Of a stretch of DNA of 64,000 bases, positions 1-8,757 are shown one piece after another. Under the pieces are notes generated by a model. That model worked only from the letters and a program-made list of their open reading frames with translations. It had not been told where the DNA came from and made no database searches. The DNA is taken from NCBI GenBank assembly GCA_963725315.1, contig CAVRYA010000009.1:248001-312000 (forward strand). Reading direction: 5' to 3'. Every line of letters starts with the position of its first letter. Position 1 is the stretch's first letter. This DNA comes from JBBRHQ01 sp963725315. GTDB lineage: Bacteria > Actinomycetota > Thermoleophilia > Solirubrobacterales > 70-9. The translations under genes were made by a program, and so were the position numbers.

Positions 1-2505
1 GCGGCTGCCCTCGCGACGAAGCGCCGCCCCCAGCTCCAGTTGCGAGCGCGCCAGCTCATGCGGTGGGCCGCTCCTCTCGAGCATCGCGACCGACTCCCGC
101 AGCGTTTGCGTGGCGGACCGCTTCGGTTCGATCGAGGACCTGGCCCGCAGCATCGTGCCGATCAGGTGGCCCGCGCCGAAGGCGCCGGCGCGCTTCGCAC
201 CCTCGGCGACGAACCGCTTCGCCTCGGTGGTGCGGTCGAGCGCGGCGAGCGCCGGCACGACCTCCTGGCGCCACGGCACCGCCGCCGGGTTGCACATGCG
301 CATCTGCTCGAGGTCCTCGCCGACCGCGATCAGGTCCTCGGCGCCGCTCTCGAGCTCCCCCAGCGAGAGCCTGAGGACGCCGCGGATCTCGAGCGGGACC
401 GGGGACATCGGCACGACGCTGAATGGCGCCGAGAGATCCCAGTCGCCGGCCAGCTGATTCGCCTCTTCCAGGAGACCCCTGGCGATCAGCGTGCTCAGCA
501 GGTTGCTGGTTGCCGCCCAGGCGGGTAGCGAGACTGGCGAGAGATCCCGAACGATGTCCCAGGCGGTGCGGGCCTCCGACTCGGAATCGACCAGCCTTCC
601 TCCAAGGCGGTCGATCTCGGCCAGCATGCTCTCCCGGTAACTGGCCACGTGAAGGAGGCCCTCGGAGCGAGCGCTCTCCCATCCCCGAGCAGTCGCCTCG
701 TGAGCCAGCTCCCACTTCCCGCTCCAGGCGAGCACCTTGCAGGCGATAGCCGGCACGGCGCCGCGGCCGGCCCACGGGGGAGGGGTGAACGAGGAGGCCA
801 GCACAACGACCTCGTCGACCGGATCACAGGCGAAGAAGCGCTCGAACGACAGCGCCTGGCGAACGAGAAGCTCACCGCGAGTAGTCGCTCCGGCGCTCGC
901 CGCTACAGAAGCGATCCGCGCCGAGCCCTCCTCGCTGCGGCCGGCGTTCATCGTCCTCAGGCAGGAGAGCGATGCTTCGGCCGGAAGCACCCGCTCCGGC
1001 TGATCCGAGGGGACCTCCTCGACAAGGCGCCCGAGCCAGTGCACCGCCTGCTCGAGATTCCCGGCGTCGAAGTAGGTCCAGGCAGCGTCCTCGACCGCCC
1101 GGAGGCGGAGCTCCGGATCATCGGTGCGCTCGGCCACGGCGACGAGGACCTCCGGGGCCTCGATCGGGTTCGCTCCCCAGAGAGCGCGGCCGAGCTCGTA
1201 TGTGACCTCGACCTCCTCTTGCGGGGGCTCCCGCAGCGCCCGTTCGAGGTAGCTGCGAGCGCTGGCCGGGGCCCCGGCAGCGATCGCCTCGCCGGCAGAC
1301 TCGCGAAGCCGGTCCACGACCCACTGATCGCCGTTGGGAGAGCAGGCCAGCAGGTGGGGCGCAAGCTCGCGGGCGGCGCCGCCGGTCGAGCCGATCAACT
1401 CCGCGGCGCGGCGGTGAGCCTCGGAGCGCTCCTCCTCCGGGAGGTCGAGATAGACGGCATTGCGGATCAACGGGTGCACGAAGTCGATCGGCTGCCCGGG
1501 AGCGAGGATCTCGGCGTCGCGAAGCCGGCCGCAGAGATCGCGCCCCCGCGTTTCGCTGACCCCGGCCAGACTGCAGGCGTGACGGAGCTGAGGGGCACCG
1601 CCGAGCACCGCGATCGCGCGCGCGAGCGAGGTCGCCTCGGGTCCGAAGCGGTGCAACCGGGCGAGGATCGAACGGGTGACCGGCTCCGAGCCGAACGAGC
1701 CGAGCGCCGCTGCGCCCTCTGCGTCGGGAGCGATCGAGTCTCCCCGCAGGCTTCGCAGCACCTCGCTGAGCAGGAATGGGTTGCCGGCCGTGACCTCCCT
1801 GCAGGCCGCCGAGAATTCCTCCGAGGGAGTGTCCTCGAGCCCGGCCGTGATCAGTTTCTCGACCCCGGTGGAGCTCAGCGGCGAGGGCCGAAGGACCTCG
1901 CTCGCGTCTTCGCGCAGCGCCTCGAGCTCGGCGGGTTCGTCGGCCTCGCCGGTGCGCGCCGCCACGACCAGAAGCACGGGAGTGTCGTGCACCCTGCGTG
2001 ACACGTAGTCGAGCCAGCGCAGCGACTGGCTGTCCGCCCAGTGGGCGTCATCGATCGCTAGGACGACCGGCCGGGAATCGCAGAGATTCGCGAGCAGCCA
2101 GTAGAGGCCGTGAACCGGGGCGAACGGATCGACCTCGGTCGCGGGACTCTCCTGGTCCCGGCCGAAGGCGATCAGCGATAGGCCGGCACTGCCCGAGAGC
2201 AGTCGCGAGCGCTCCGAATCGTCGGCCCGCTCGATCAGCGGCTCCAGTAGCTGCCGGGCGACCCCGAACGGGACCTCTCGCTCGAGCTCCCCCGCCCGAG
2301 CTGTACGAACCAGGGCACTGGTTCCCTCCGCGGGCGCGGTCGCCGCCGCCAGAAGTCTGGTCTTGCCGATCCCCGCCGCTCCCTCGATCAACAGCGCCGA
2401 TCCCTGCCCCTCATGGAGCCGGACGCGCGCGTCTTCGAGGACTCCTAGCTCTCGCTCACGCTCGAGCAGCGACGCCATCTCTCGGCCATCTGCGGTTTGC
2501 TCCAT
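1..2505 (-). CDS. LuxR/MalT-like large ATPase transcriptional regulator, C-terminus cut by window edge
   Basis: The minus-strand frame stays open from the left edge to a start near 2505 (GGGG seven bases upstream; ATG codons at 2523 and 2478 are alternatives). The N-terminus carries a Walker A motif, EGAAGIGKT, at about residue 40, followed by a Walker B-like LAIDDAHWAD and then a long region of helical repeats ending in HELARSQLELGAAL. This is the usual layout of 900-residue actinobacterial signal-transduction ATPases (STAND/MalT type), which end in a LuxR helix-turn-helix. That HTH would lie beyond the window, so the DNA-binding part is inferred. About 835 residues are visible. It is followed upstream by the MMPL gene on the same strand, with 84 bases between them. 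The ligand and target genes cannot be told from the sequence. Confidence 0.8.
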   Translation of the reverse strand, partial: MEQTADGREMASLLERERELGVLEDARVRLHEGQGSALLIEGAAGIGKTRLLAAATAPAEGTSALVRTARAGELEREVPFGVARQLLEPLIERADDSERSRLLSGSAGLSLIAFGRDQESPATEVDPFAPVHGLYWLLANLCDSRPVVLAIDDAHWADSQSLRWLDYVSRRVHDTPVLLVVAARTGEADEPAELEALREDASEVLRPSPLSSTGVEKLITAGLEDTPSEEFSAACREVTAGNPFLLSEVLRSLRGDSIAPDAEGAAALGSFGSEPVTRSILARLHRFGPEATSLARAIAVLGGAPQLRHACSLAGVSETRGRDLCGRLRDAEILAPGQPIDFVHPLIRNAVYLDLPEEERSEAHRRAAELIGSTGGAARELAPHLLACSPNGDQWVVDRLRESAGEAIAAGAPASARSYLERALREPPQEEVEVTYELGRALWGANPIEAPEVLVAVAERTDDPELRLRAVEDAAWTYFDAGNLEQAVHWLGRLVEEVPSDQPERVLPAEASLSCLRTMNAGRSEEGSARIASVAASAGATTRGELLVRQALSFERFFACDPVDEVVVLASSFTPPPWAGRGAVPAIACKVLAWSGKWELAHEATARGWESARSEGLLHVASYRESMLAEIDRLGGRLVDSESEARTAWDIVRDLSPVSLPAWAATSNLLSTLIARGLLEEANQLAGDWDLSAPFSVVPMSPVPLEIRGVLRLSLGELESGAEDLIAVGEDLEQMRMCNPAAVPWRQEVVPALAALDRTTEAKRFVAEGAKRAGAFGAGHLIGTMLRARSSIEPKRSATQTLRESVAMLERSGPPHELARSQLELGAALRREGSR

Positions 2506-2589
2506 GGCTGCCCCGATCTGCATACCAGATCAGCGGCGAGAGGCAATGCCTCTCGCGCAGGACCCTGATTGCGTCACCGCCCTCCGAGT

Positions 2590-4800
2590 CTACGCGCGGG
2601 CCGGCCTGCCCTTCCGCAGGGCTGGGCGTCTCGAGGGGGTTGCCGCGCCGTGGCCGAAGCGAATGTCCGGCAGCACGTGACCCAGCCAGCTCGGCACGTA
2701 CCAGGCGGCCGGTCCTGCGACGCGCAGGAGCACCGGCACGAGCAGCAACCGCACCAGGAAGGCGTCGAGCAGCACGGCGATTCCGAGGATCACGCCCATC
2801 TCCTTGGGGGGCAGGGGACCCGAGAGAGCGAAGGTGAAGAAGACGGACACCATGACCGCACCGGCAGCGAGGATGACGCGCCCGGAGTGGGCGAGCCCAC
2901 CGACCATCGCCTTGCGGGCATCTCCCTCCCTGTCCCAATGCTCCTTCGCCGAGGAGAGCAGGAAAACGGTGTAGTCCATCGAGATCGCGAAGATCATCGC
3001 GAAGAAGAACATCGGCGCCCAGGCGTCGAGGAAGCCCTGCGGCTGGAAGCCGAGCAATCCGGCAAGGTGGCCGTCCTGGAAGATCCACTTGGCGATCCCG
3101 AAGGCGGCGCCGGTGGAGAGCAGGTTGGTGACCACGCCGATCGCCGCCGCCACCGGCGCTTGGAATGCAACCAGCAGGAGCAGGAAGCCGAGCGCCAGGA
3201 CGAGCCCGATCACCGCGGGTGTCTTGGCCGCCAGCGCGGCCTCGAGGTCGTGGTTCTCGGCTGCCGGCCCCCCGACCAGTGCGCCGGGAGGGAGCTTCGA
3301 GCGCAGGCGATCGATGGTCAGGCCCAGACGTGGGCTCGCGGGATCGCTGGAAGGGATCGCCTCGATCAACGTCTGGCCGCCGGCGCCTGGCCTGGGCGGC
3401 AGGGACTGGGCGATGCTCGGGTCGCCCCGCACCGCGGTCATGGTCTGGCGAGCCGCCGAGGCCGGGGCAACGATCTGCAGGGCGCCCGGTGCGCCTCGGC
3501 CGAAGCCCGCCTGGATCTGCTCATATCCCTGCCGGGACTGGTCGCCTGGCGGCACCACCTTGATTGACGGCATCTCGGTACGCAGCGAGAGCACCGGAAG
3601 GGCCAGTGCGAGCAGCGCCACCAAGGCGAGGCCACCGAATGCGTACGGCCGCCGCCAGAGCAGCTCGCCCCAGCGGGCGAAGCGGGGCGAGCGATGCTCG
3701 CCGCTTTGCACCCAGGGAAGGGAGAGGCGATCGACCCGTGGGCCGAGTCCGGCGAGCACGGCGGGCAGCAGCGTCAGCGTCGCGGCCACCACGAAGACGA
3801 CCGAGACGATGATCCCGAGAGACGTCGACCGGAAGGCCGGACTCGGCACCAGCATCACCGCCGAGAGCGAGATCAGCACGGTCAGACCGGAGAAGAGGAC
3901 GGCCTTGCCGGCCGTGTCCATCGTGGTCGCCACCGCCTCGACCGGATCCAGCTTCTGGCCGAAATGGGCGCCCCGGTAGCGAAAGACGATGAACAGGGCG
4001 TAATCGATGCCCAGAGCGAGCGCGAACATCAGCGCGAAGTTCATCGCCCAGATCGAGATCGGCGAGACCAGCGTTCCGAGGTAGAGCAGGCCTGCAGAGG
4101 CGGTCAGCCCGACGATGGTCAGCATCAGCGGGAGGCCCGCGGCCACCAGTGAGCCGAAGGCCAGAACGAGAATCGCCATCGTCACCGGCCAGGAGATGAA
4201 CTCGGACCTGAGCATCGCTTCGCGGTTCGCCTGGTTGAAATCGGACCACATCCCCGAGGCGCCGGTCACGTTGACGGCAACTCCCGGGCCGGCGGCGCCG
4301 GCAAGCTTCGGCTTGAGGCGGTCGGCGGCGGCGACCATCGCGTTGGGATCGGCGGCCGCGGCGGCTCGGATCACGGCCGTGTGGCCGTCGGGCGAGATCG
4401 AGACACCCGGCTGCGGCGCAGAGACACGACCCACGGCCGGATCGCGCCGCAGGACCCGTTCCGAAAGCGCCACCGCTTGCCTGAATTCGGGCGCGGTCGC
4501 CACGAGACCGTCTGAATGGACAGCGACCTGGAGGGCATAGCTGCCGGTGCCGGCGAAGTCGCGATCGATCAGCTGGCGGGCCTCGACTGACTCCGAGCCG
4601 TTCGCCTGCCAACCGGCGCCGGAGAGCGCTGTCTCCACGCGGGGGGCGAGGACGCCGAGTCCGACGGCGACCAGCGCCCAGGCGATGAACACCCGTCTCC
4701 GGTGCTCAGCCGCCATCCGGCCGAGGCGGCCGATCGGGCCGAGGGCGCTGATTGCATCGGCTTGCGTGTGGGGGGCCTTGGTGTGGGGGGCCTTGGTCAT
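2590..4800 (-). CDS. MMPL family RND-type exporter
   Basis: This 736-residue membrane protein has the MMPL/RND layout: an N-terminal transmembrane helix (about 30-50), a large extracytoplasmic loop, a block of about five helices including the acidic GIDYALF motif, then a second loop and a second helical block with SMDYTVFL. The paired D-Y motifs match the proton-relay positions of MMPL proteins, which export lipids or hydrophobic compounds using the proton gradient. A good ribosome binding site (GGAGG) precedes the ATG at 4800. It is divergent from a TetR gene across an 83-base gap holding two palindromes, so it is probably repressed by that regulator and induced by its ligand. The substrate is unknown. 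The N-terminus repeats KAPHT twice. Confidence 0.93.
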   Translation of the reverse strand: MTKAPHTKAPHTQADAISALGPIGRLGRMAAEHRRRVFIAWALVAVGLGVLAPRVETALSGAGWQANGSESVEARQLIDRDFAGTGSYALQVAVHSDGLVATAPEFRQAVALSERVLRRDPAVGRVSAPQPGVSISPDGHTAVIRAAAAADPNAMVAAADRLKPKLAGAAGPGVAVNVTGASGMWSDFNQANREAMLRSEFISWPVTMAILVLAFGSLVAAGLPLMLTIVGLTASAGLLYLGTLVSPISIWAMNFALMFALALGIDYALFIVFRYRGAHFGQKLDPVEAVATTMDTAGKAVLFSGLTVLISLSAVMLVPSPAFRSTSLGIIVSVVFVVAATLTLLPAVLAGLGPRVDRLSLPWVQSGEHRSPRFARWGELLWRRPYAFGGLALVALLALALPVLSLRTEMPSIKVVPPGDQSRQGYEQIQAGFGRGAPGALQIVAPASAARQTMTAVRGDPSIAQSLPPRPGAGGQTLIEAIPSSDPASPRLGLTIDRLRSKLPPGALVGGPAAENHDLEAALAAKTPAVIGLVLALGFLLLLVAFQAPVAAAIGVVTNLLSTGAAFGIAKWIFQDGHLAGLLGFQPQGFLDAWAPMFFFAMIFAISMDYTVFLLSSAKEHWDREGDARKAMVGGLAHSGRVILAAGAVMVSVFFTFALSGPLPPKEMGVILGIAVLLDAFLVRLLLVPVLLRVAGPAAWYVPSWLGHVLPDIRFGHGAATPSRRPALRKGRPARA

Positions 4801-4822
4801 GAGGCATCTCCTCCGTAGTTAG

Positions 4823-4870
4823 TACGACCGTTCGTGCAAACTCACGCTCAAGAACATACGACCGATCGTG
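4823..4870. promoter_or_regulatory. Paired TetR-type operator palindromes
   Basis: Two near-identical imperfect palindromes, TACGACCGTTCGTGC (4823-4837) and TACGACCGATCGTGC (4857-4871), lie 34 bp apart in the gap between the MMPL and TetR genes. Both have ACGA/TCGT arms around a four-base centre. The position between divergent genes and the arm structure fit a double site for the adjacent TetR protein, which would control both promoters. Binding is inferred. Confidence 0.75.
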
Positions 4871-4883
4871 CTAACTTGTCAAC

Positions 4884-5531
4884 ATGAGTGTGACGAATAT
4901 CCGCAGCGAACCTGAGCGCCCCGCGCGAAGGCGGCGCAGTGATGGCGAGCGCAGCCGCAACGCGATCCTGCGGGAGGCAGGGCAGCTCGCCACCGTGGAG
5001 GGCATCAGCGGGCTCTCGATCGGCCGGCTGGCCGACGCGGTTGGGATGAGCAAGAGCGGCCTCTTCGCCCATTTCGGCTCCAAGGAGGAGCTCCAGGTCG
5101 CGACGATCGAGATGGCTCGCGCGGTGTTCACGGAACAGGTGATCGACCCGGCGCTCGCCGGCCGCAGCGGGCTCGAGCGGTTGCAGCAGCTCGGGGAGAA
5201 CTTCCTCCGGTATGTCGGAGGCGGCCTCTATCCGGGCGGCTGCTTCTTCTGGTCGGTCGCCGCCGAGATGGCGATGCGCCCGGGCCCGGTTCGTGACGGC
5301 GCGGTCCAGGTCCTGGACGAGTTCTCCAGCCAGATCGTGACCGCCGTTCGCGACGCCCAGGAGGAGGGCGCGATCGATCCCTCAGAGGACGCCGAGCAGC
5401 TCGCCTTTGAGCTCAGCGCCTACCTGTCCCTCGCCAACGCGCAGTTCGCCGTCAGGCAGGATTCGACACCGATCGACCGGGCCCGTCGCGCGCTGGGGAA
5501 CCGGATCGCGGCGGCAACGTCCGCGGCGTAG
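4884..5531 (+). CDS. TetR family transcriptional regulator
   Basis: A 215-residue TetR protein. The N-terminal helix-turn-helix is clear at about residues 22-65 (RNAILREAGQLA, then LSIGRLADAVGMSKSGLFAHFGSKEELQ). The rest is the variable ligand-binding domain; it resembles the TetR C-terminal type with a YPGGCFF segment found in many actinobacterial members. It is divergent from the MMPL exporter with two operator-like palindromes between them, which makes it the likely local and auto-repressor. The ATG at 4884 lies 13 bases after the second palindrome, so binding should block its own promoter. The inducing ligand is not known. Confidence 0.93.
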   Translation: MSVTNIRSEPERPARRRRSDGERSRNAILREAGQLATVEGISGLSIGRLADAVGMSKSGLFAHFGSKEELQVATIEMARAVFTEQVIDPALAGRSGLERLQQLGENFLRYVGGGLYPGGCFFWSVAAEMAMRPGPVRDGAVQVLDEFSSQIVTAVRDAQEEGAIDPSEDAEQLAFELSAYLSLANAQFAVRQDSTPIDRARRALGNRIAAATSAA

Positions 5532-5616
5532 GCGGCTTTCCATACGCCCTTGCTTTCTACGCCGGGGTGGGCATAGGCTCGCCAGCACGACAACCCCTAT
5601 CCAACGGAGGGCTCAG

Positions 5617-5994
5617 ATGGGAAACGCGGACGCAGCGAAGGACGCCTACGGCGCCTTCAGCAGCGGTGATCTGGAGACATTGAAGGCCGGATTCGCAGAC
5701 GATGCGGAATGGGTTACCTCGGATGAGCTTCCGCTCGGCGGGGTGGCGAGCGGGGTCGATGCGATCATGGGTAACTTCGCGCAGATTCCGAATTACTGGT
5801 CGAGTTTCAGCGTCGAACCGTCCGAATTCATCGAGGCCGGCGACAAGGTGATCGTCAGGGGCACGCAGCGCGGCACCGGCAAGGGAGGCAGCTTCGAAGC
5901 CCCCTTCGTGCACGTGATGGAGTACCGCGACGGCAAGGTCGTGCGGGGCGAGTTCCACGGCGACAGCGCCAAGGCGCTGAAGGCTCTCGGTTAG
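5617..5994 (+). CDS. SnoaL-like / NTF2-fold protein
   Basis: A 125-residue protein preceded by ACGGAGG seven bases before the ATG at 5617, which is why this start is preferred over longer in-frame ones. It has the pattern of the SnoaL/NTF2 fold: an N-terminal helix followed by GDLETLKAGFADDAEW, a central strand region, and the closing EYRDGKVVRGEFHGDS. Members are small cone-shaped proteins, often isomerases, hydrolases or plain ligand binders. No catalytic assignment can be made. It lacks the MSxENVEIV start and EALEAAGLSE end of the five paralogues near 29 kb, so it belongs to a different branch (DUF/ketosteroid isomerase-like). Confidence 0.85.
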   Translation: MGNADAAKDAYGAFSSGDLETLKAGFADDAEWVTSDELPLGGVASGVDAIMGNFAQIPNYWSSFSVEPSEFIEAGDKVIVRGTQRGTGKGGSFEAPFVHVMEYRDGKVVRGEFHGDSAKALKALG

Positions 5995-6017
5995 GTAGCG
6001 CTCCGAATCAGAAGGCC

Positions 6018-6086
6018 GCGAGGAGGGCCCAAAGGGGGCTGCTCGATTAGCGAGGAGGGCCCCCCAAGGGGGGCTGCTCGAGTAAC
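6018..6086 (+). repeat. Two tandem GC-rich hairpin repeats before the TolB-like gene
   Basis: A unit of about 33-36 bases is present twice in a row (from 6018 and from 6050), each reading GCGAGGAGGGCC, then a G-run, then GGGGCTGCTCGA. The second copy holds a perfect GCCCCCC-AA-GGGGGGC hairpin at 6058-6073. The repeat ends one base before the ATG of the next gene, so it could fold in the 5' leader or end transcription from the upstream gene. No clear Shine-Dalgarno lies between it and the ATG. Confidence 0.6.
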
Positions 6087-6087
6087 G

Positions 6088-7455
6088 ATGAACAGAACAC
6101 TCAAGTGTGTCGTCCTGACGTGTGGTGCGATCGGGGCAGCGCTGATGACGGGCAGCGCCTCCGCCAATTTCCCGGGGACAGATGGCAAGATCGCCTTCGT
6201 TCACAGCTCCCCTGCCTCGGGCTCGGGTCAGGACATTTTCACGATGAGCGCTCAGGGCCGGCACAGGACCCGGCTCACCAAGAGCACCGGCGACGATGCC
6301 TTTCCCAACTACTCGGCCGACGGCGAGAGGATCGTCTTCAGCCGTTCTGTCGCTGGGGGAGCAGGAGCGGGCCAAGTCTGGGTCATGAACCAGGACGGCA
6401 GCGGCAAGAAGCAGCTCACGCACGGGCCGCCCACGGCGGAAAGCCCGACATTCTCACCAGATGGCAAGCGAATCGCGTTCACCCGCGACGACGGCAGCTC
6501 CACCCAGCTCTGGACGATGAAGGCGGATGGGACCGACCAGACCCAGCTGACGTTCGCCGGCCCCGATGGCGACCACGTTCATGGACCCACGTTTTCACCC
6601 GACGGCCGGATGATCGCCTTCTCCCACTTCGACGGGGCTGTGGGCTACCACGACATCTCGGTGATCAAGCCGAACGGCAGTGGGCAACTCGCGCTGACGA
6701 CGCCTTCAGCCGCGTCGGACGACTTCCAGCCCGACTATGCGCCGAATGGCAAGAGGATCGTCTTCGACCGCTTCGACCAGACTCAGGACGATCTCTTCGT
6801 GATGAGGGCCGACGGCTCACATCAGAAAGCTCTGACCAGCGGCGCCAGCGATCTGGACCTTTCACCGGCCTTCGCGCCAAACGGGGCAAGGGTGGCCTTC
6901 GAGCGTGACAACGCGGCCTTCACGGTCGCCGATGTCGTCCTCGTCGACTCGAGCGGACTGAACCAAGGCGTCGCGCCGTTGACGATGAATGCGGTACCGG
7001 TACAGGACTTCGAGCCGGGTTGGCAGCCGCTCAATCCGCCGTCGTGCAAAGTCAGGGGCGCCGCGCGAACCAGCTCGGTCATGCGAGTCCGGATCACCGT
7101 GAAGTGCACCAACGAGAACGCCACGGTTACCGCCAAGGGCTCGGGCAAGGCTCCCAAGCCGGCGCCAGCCGCGAAGGCGAAGAGGTTCAGGATTCCCGCC
7201 GTGACGGTCGAGGTGCCGGCCGCGGCTCACAGGTCGATCAAGCTGAAGGTCTCAAGGAAGGGCCAGAAGGCGCTCAGGCGGGCCGCAGAGGCCGGCAAGA
7301 CGGGAAAAGCGGAGATCAGCGTCACGTTCAGGGACGATCTCGGTCAGGCTTCCAAGGATTCCCTTGAGGTCACGTTCAAGGCGAAGGAGGGGCGGTCGGG
7401 CACCGTGCGGCGGCTCCCCGCCGTGGGTTGGCGTCCGAGTACCTCTCGCAAGTGA
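6088..7455 (+). CDS. TolB-like secreted beta-propeller protein (PD40 repeats)
   Basis: A 455-residue protein with a signal peptide (about residues 1-28, ending GSASA). Residues 30 to about 315 hold five or six PD40/WD40-like repeats, each with a F-SPDGKRIAF type strand (YSADGERIVFSR, FSPDGKRIAFTR, FSPDGRMIAFSH, YAPNGKRIVFDR, FAPNGARVAFER). This is the propeller found in TolB and in many secreted actinobacterial proteins. The C-terminal 140 residues are Lys-rich with VEVPAAAHRSIKLKVS-type strands, a common appendage in this lineage. It is probably exported and binds a protein or wall ligand. There is no TolA, TolQ or Pal nearby, so a Tol-system role should not be assumed. Confidence 0.85.
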   Translation: MNRTLKCVVLTCGAIGAALMTGSASANFPGTDGKIAFVHSSPASGSGQDIFTMSAQGRHRTRLTKSTGDDAFPNYSADGERIVFSRSVAGGAGAGQVWVMNQDGSGKKQLTHGPPTAESPTFSPDGKRIAFTRDDGSSTQLWTMKADGTDQTQLTFAGPDGDHVHGPTFSPDGRMIAFSHFDGAVGYHDISVIKPNGSGQLALTTPSAASDDFQPDYAPNGKRIVFDRFDQTQDDLFVMRADGSHQKALTSGASDLDLSPAFAPNGARVAFERDNAAFTVADVVLVDSSGLNQGVAPLTMNAVPVQDFEPGWQPLNPPSCKVRGAARTSSVMRVRITVKCTNENATVTAKGSGKAPKPAPAAKAKRFRIPAVTVEVPAAAHRSIKLKVSRKGQKALRRAAEAGKTGKAEISVTFRDDLGQASKDSLEVTFKAKEGRSGTVRRLPAVGWRPSTSRK

Positions 7456-7474
7456 AACGCTCCGGGGCCGGAGG

Positions 7475-7990
7475 CTAGGTCAGCGCGAGCACTCCGCACC
7501 GCACTCCGAGAGCAAGGGCGAGCAGCCCCAGGGCAAGCCGCAGTGCACGCTCTGAAACGCGCTCCTGGAAGGAGGCGCCGAAATAGCTGCCCCCGAGGCC
7601 GCCAATTCCCAGGCCGATGCCAACCACCCAGTCGGGCGCGATGTTTCCTCCCCCGTTGATTGAAAGCGCGGCGAAGGTCACCACTCCCGCGAGAGAGGTC
7701 AGGAAAGTGGCTGCGAGGGCGGCCGGGCGACTTCGAGCACCGTGAAACCCAAGCCCGACCAGGATCGAGCCGCCTCCGATCCCGTAGATGCCGCCGACCG
7801 TTCCCACGGCAATTGCCAGGCCGACGATCAGCCGATGGCGATCGCCCTGCTTGAGCTGATTGGGAGTCTGTCGACCGGCCAACAACCATCCGCCCAGCGG
7901 AATCAGGACGAGGGCAATGACGGCGAAGAACGCCTCGGGCTCGGGCAGCACCTCGACCCGGATCACTGGAAGCGCCGAGCAGGGCCTCAT
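7475..7990 (-). pseudogene. TauE/SafE permease remnant (C-terminal half only)
   Basis: The translation matches the C-terminal half of TauE/SafE family anion permeases: a helix LIPLGGWLLAG, then HRLIVGLAIAVGTVGGIYGIGGGSI, which holds the family's glycine-rich motif, and two more helices. The family is usually about 250 residues in two similar halves. Here only about 170 are present, and no first half is visible in any frame upstream to 8200. The gene is therefore 5'-truncated and probably not functional, though a short product from ATG 7990 is possible. It ends 20 bases from the convergent TolB-like gene. Confidence 0.6.
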
Positions 7991-8234
7991 CGAGCATCCG
8001 AGGAGGCTACGCGGCGCGGGTATACCGTCACGCGGCGCCGGAAGCACCTAGTCAGACATCGCTCGCCTCGTCCTCTCCCTCCCCCGAAATGGCCGCTTTG
8101 GACGTCAAAAGGCGATAGCGTCGCCGTATTCCACCCAGGGGAAATCCAAGCCGCTGCGCGGCTAAACGCACGCCGGACCCAGGAAGTGCCCTCGTTAGGA
8201 GAAGGTCGTGGCCCGGCTCAAACAAGGAGGCGAA

Positions 8235-8696
8235 ATGAAGCGGGTAATCGCACTCGCGCTCTTGGCGGCCTCGGTTGCACTCGTGCTCGTGGTGAACGCG
8301 AGCGCAGGTCGCGGCGATCATCACGGGGGACGCACGATCACGGTGGTCGAGCACGCGACCACCGACGCCGTCACCAACGGAACCGCGGGCGACGACGCCG
8401 GGAACATCCTGACGTTTGCGAACGACGTGTTCAACGCCGCCGACGCAAAGAAGGTCGGCACCGATCAGGGGTACTGCGTCCGCGTCGTCGTGGGCGAGTC
8501 GTGGGAGTGCAACTGGACCACGTTCCTGCCGAAGGGGCAGATCACGGTCGAGGGTCCGTTCTCCGACACCGGTGACAGCGTCCTCGCGATCACCGGAGGC
8601 ACGGGCGCTTACCGGAACGCGCGTGGCAAGATGGATCTCAAGTACCACAACCCCGCAGGGACGAAGTTCGACTTCGTCTTCCATGTGATCGGCTGA
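8235..8696 (+). CDS. Secreted allene-oxide-cyclase-barrel-like / dirigent-like protein
   Basis: A 153-residue protein with an AAGGAGG site six bases before the ATG at 8235 and a clean signal peptide (residues 2-24, ending NASAG). The mature part has the strand pattern YCVRV, ECNWTTF, GQITVEG and the hallmark GGTGAYRNARGKM near the C-terminus, seen in the small beta-barrels related to allene oxide cyclase and dirigent proteins. Bacterial members are mostly uncharacterised. It is convergent with the next gene across a strong hairpin terminator. Confidence 0.8.
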   Translation: MKRVIALALLAASVALVLVVNASAGRGDHHGGRTITVVEHATTDAVTNGTAGDDAGNILTFANDVFNAADAKKVGTDQGYCVRVVVGESWECNWTTFLPKGQITVEGPFSDTGDSVLAITGGTGAYRNARGKMDLKYHNPAGTKFDFVFHVIG

Positions 8697-8716
8697 CCCG
8701 CCGGACCTCGCTCTCC

Positions 8717-8751
8717 GCCAACGGGCCGCGCACGTAGCGCGGCCCGTTGGC
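8717..8751. terminator. Bidirectional hairpin terminator
   Basis: A perfect 14-bp stem, GCCAACGGGCCGCG at 8717-8730 and its complement at 8738-8751, closes a seven-base loop. It sits midway between the convergent genes ending at 8696 and 8758. No U-run follows on either strand, as is common for high-GC actinobacterial terminators. Confidence 0.8.
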
Positions 8752-8757
8752 TGGGCG

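Noticed and set aside
6088..7455. TolB of a Tol-Pal system
   Set aside because: No other Tol-Pal gene is near and the propeller type is common in unrelated secreted proteins.
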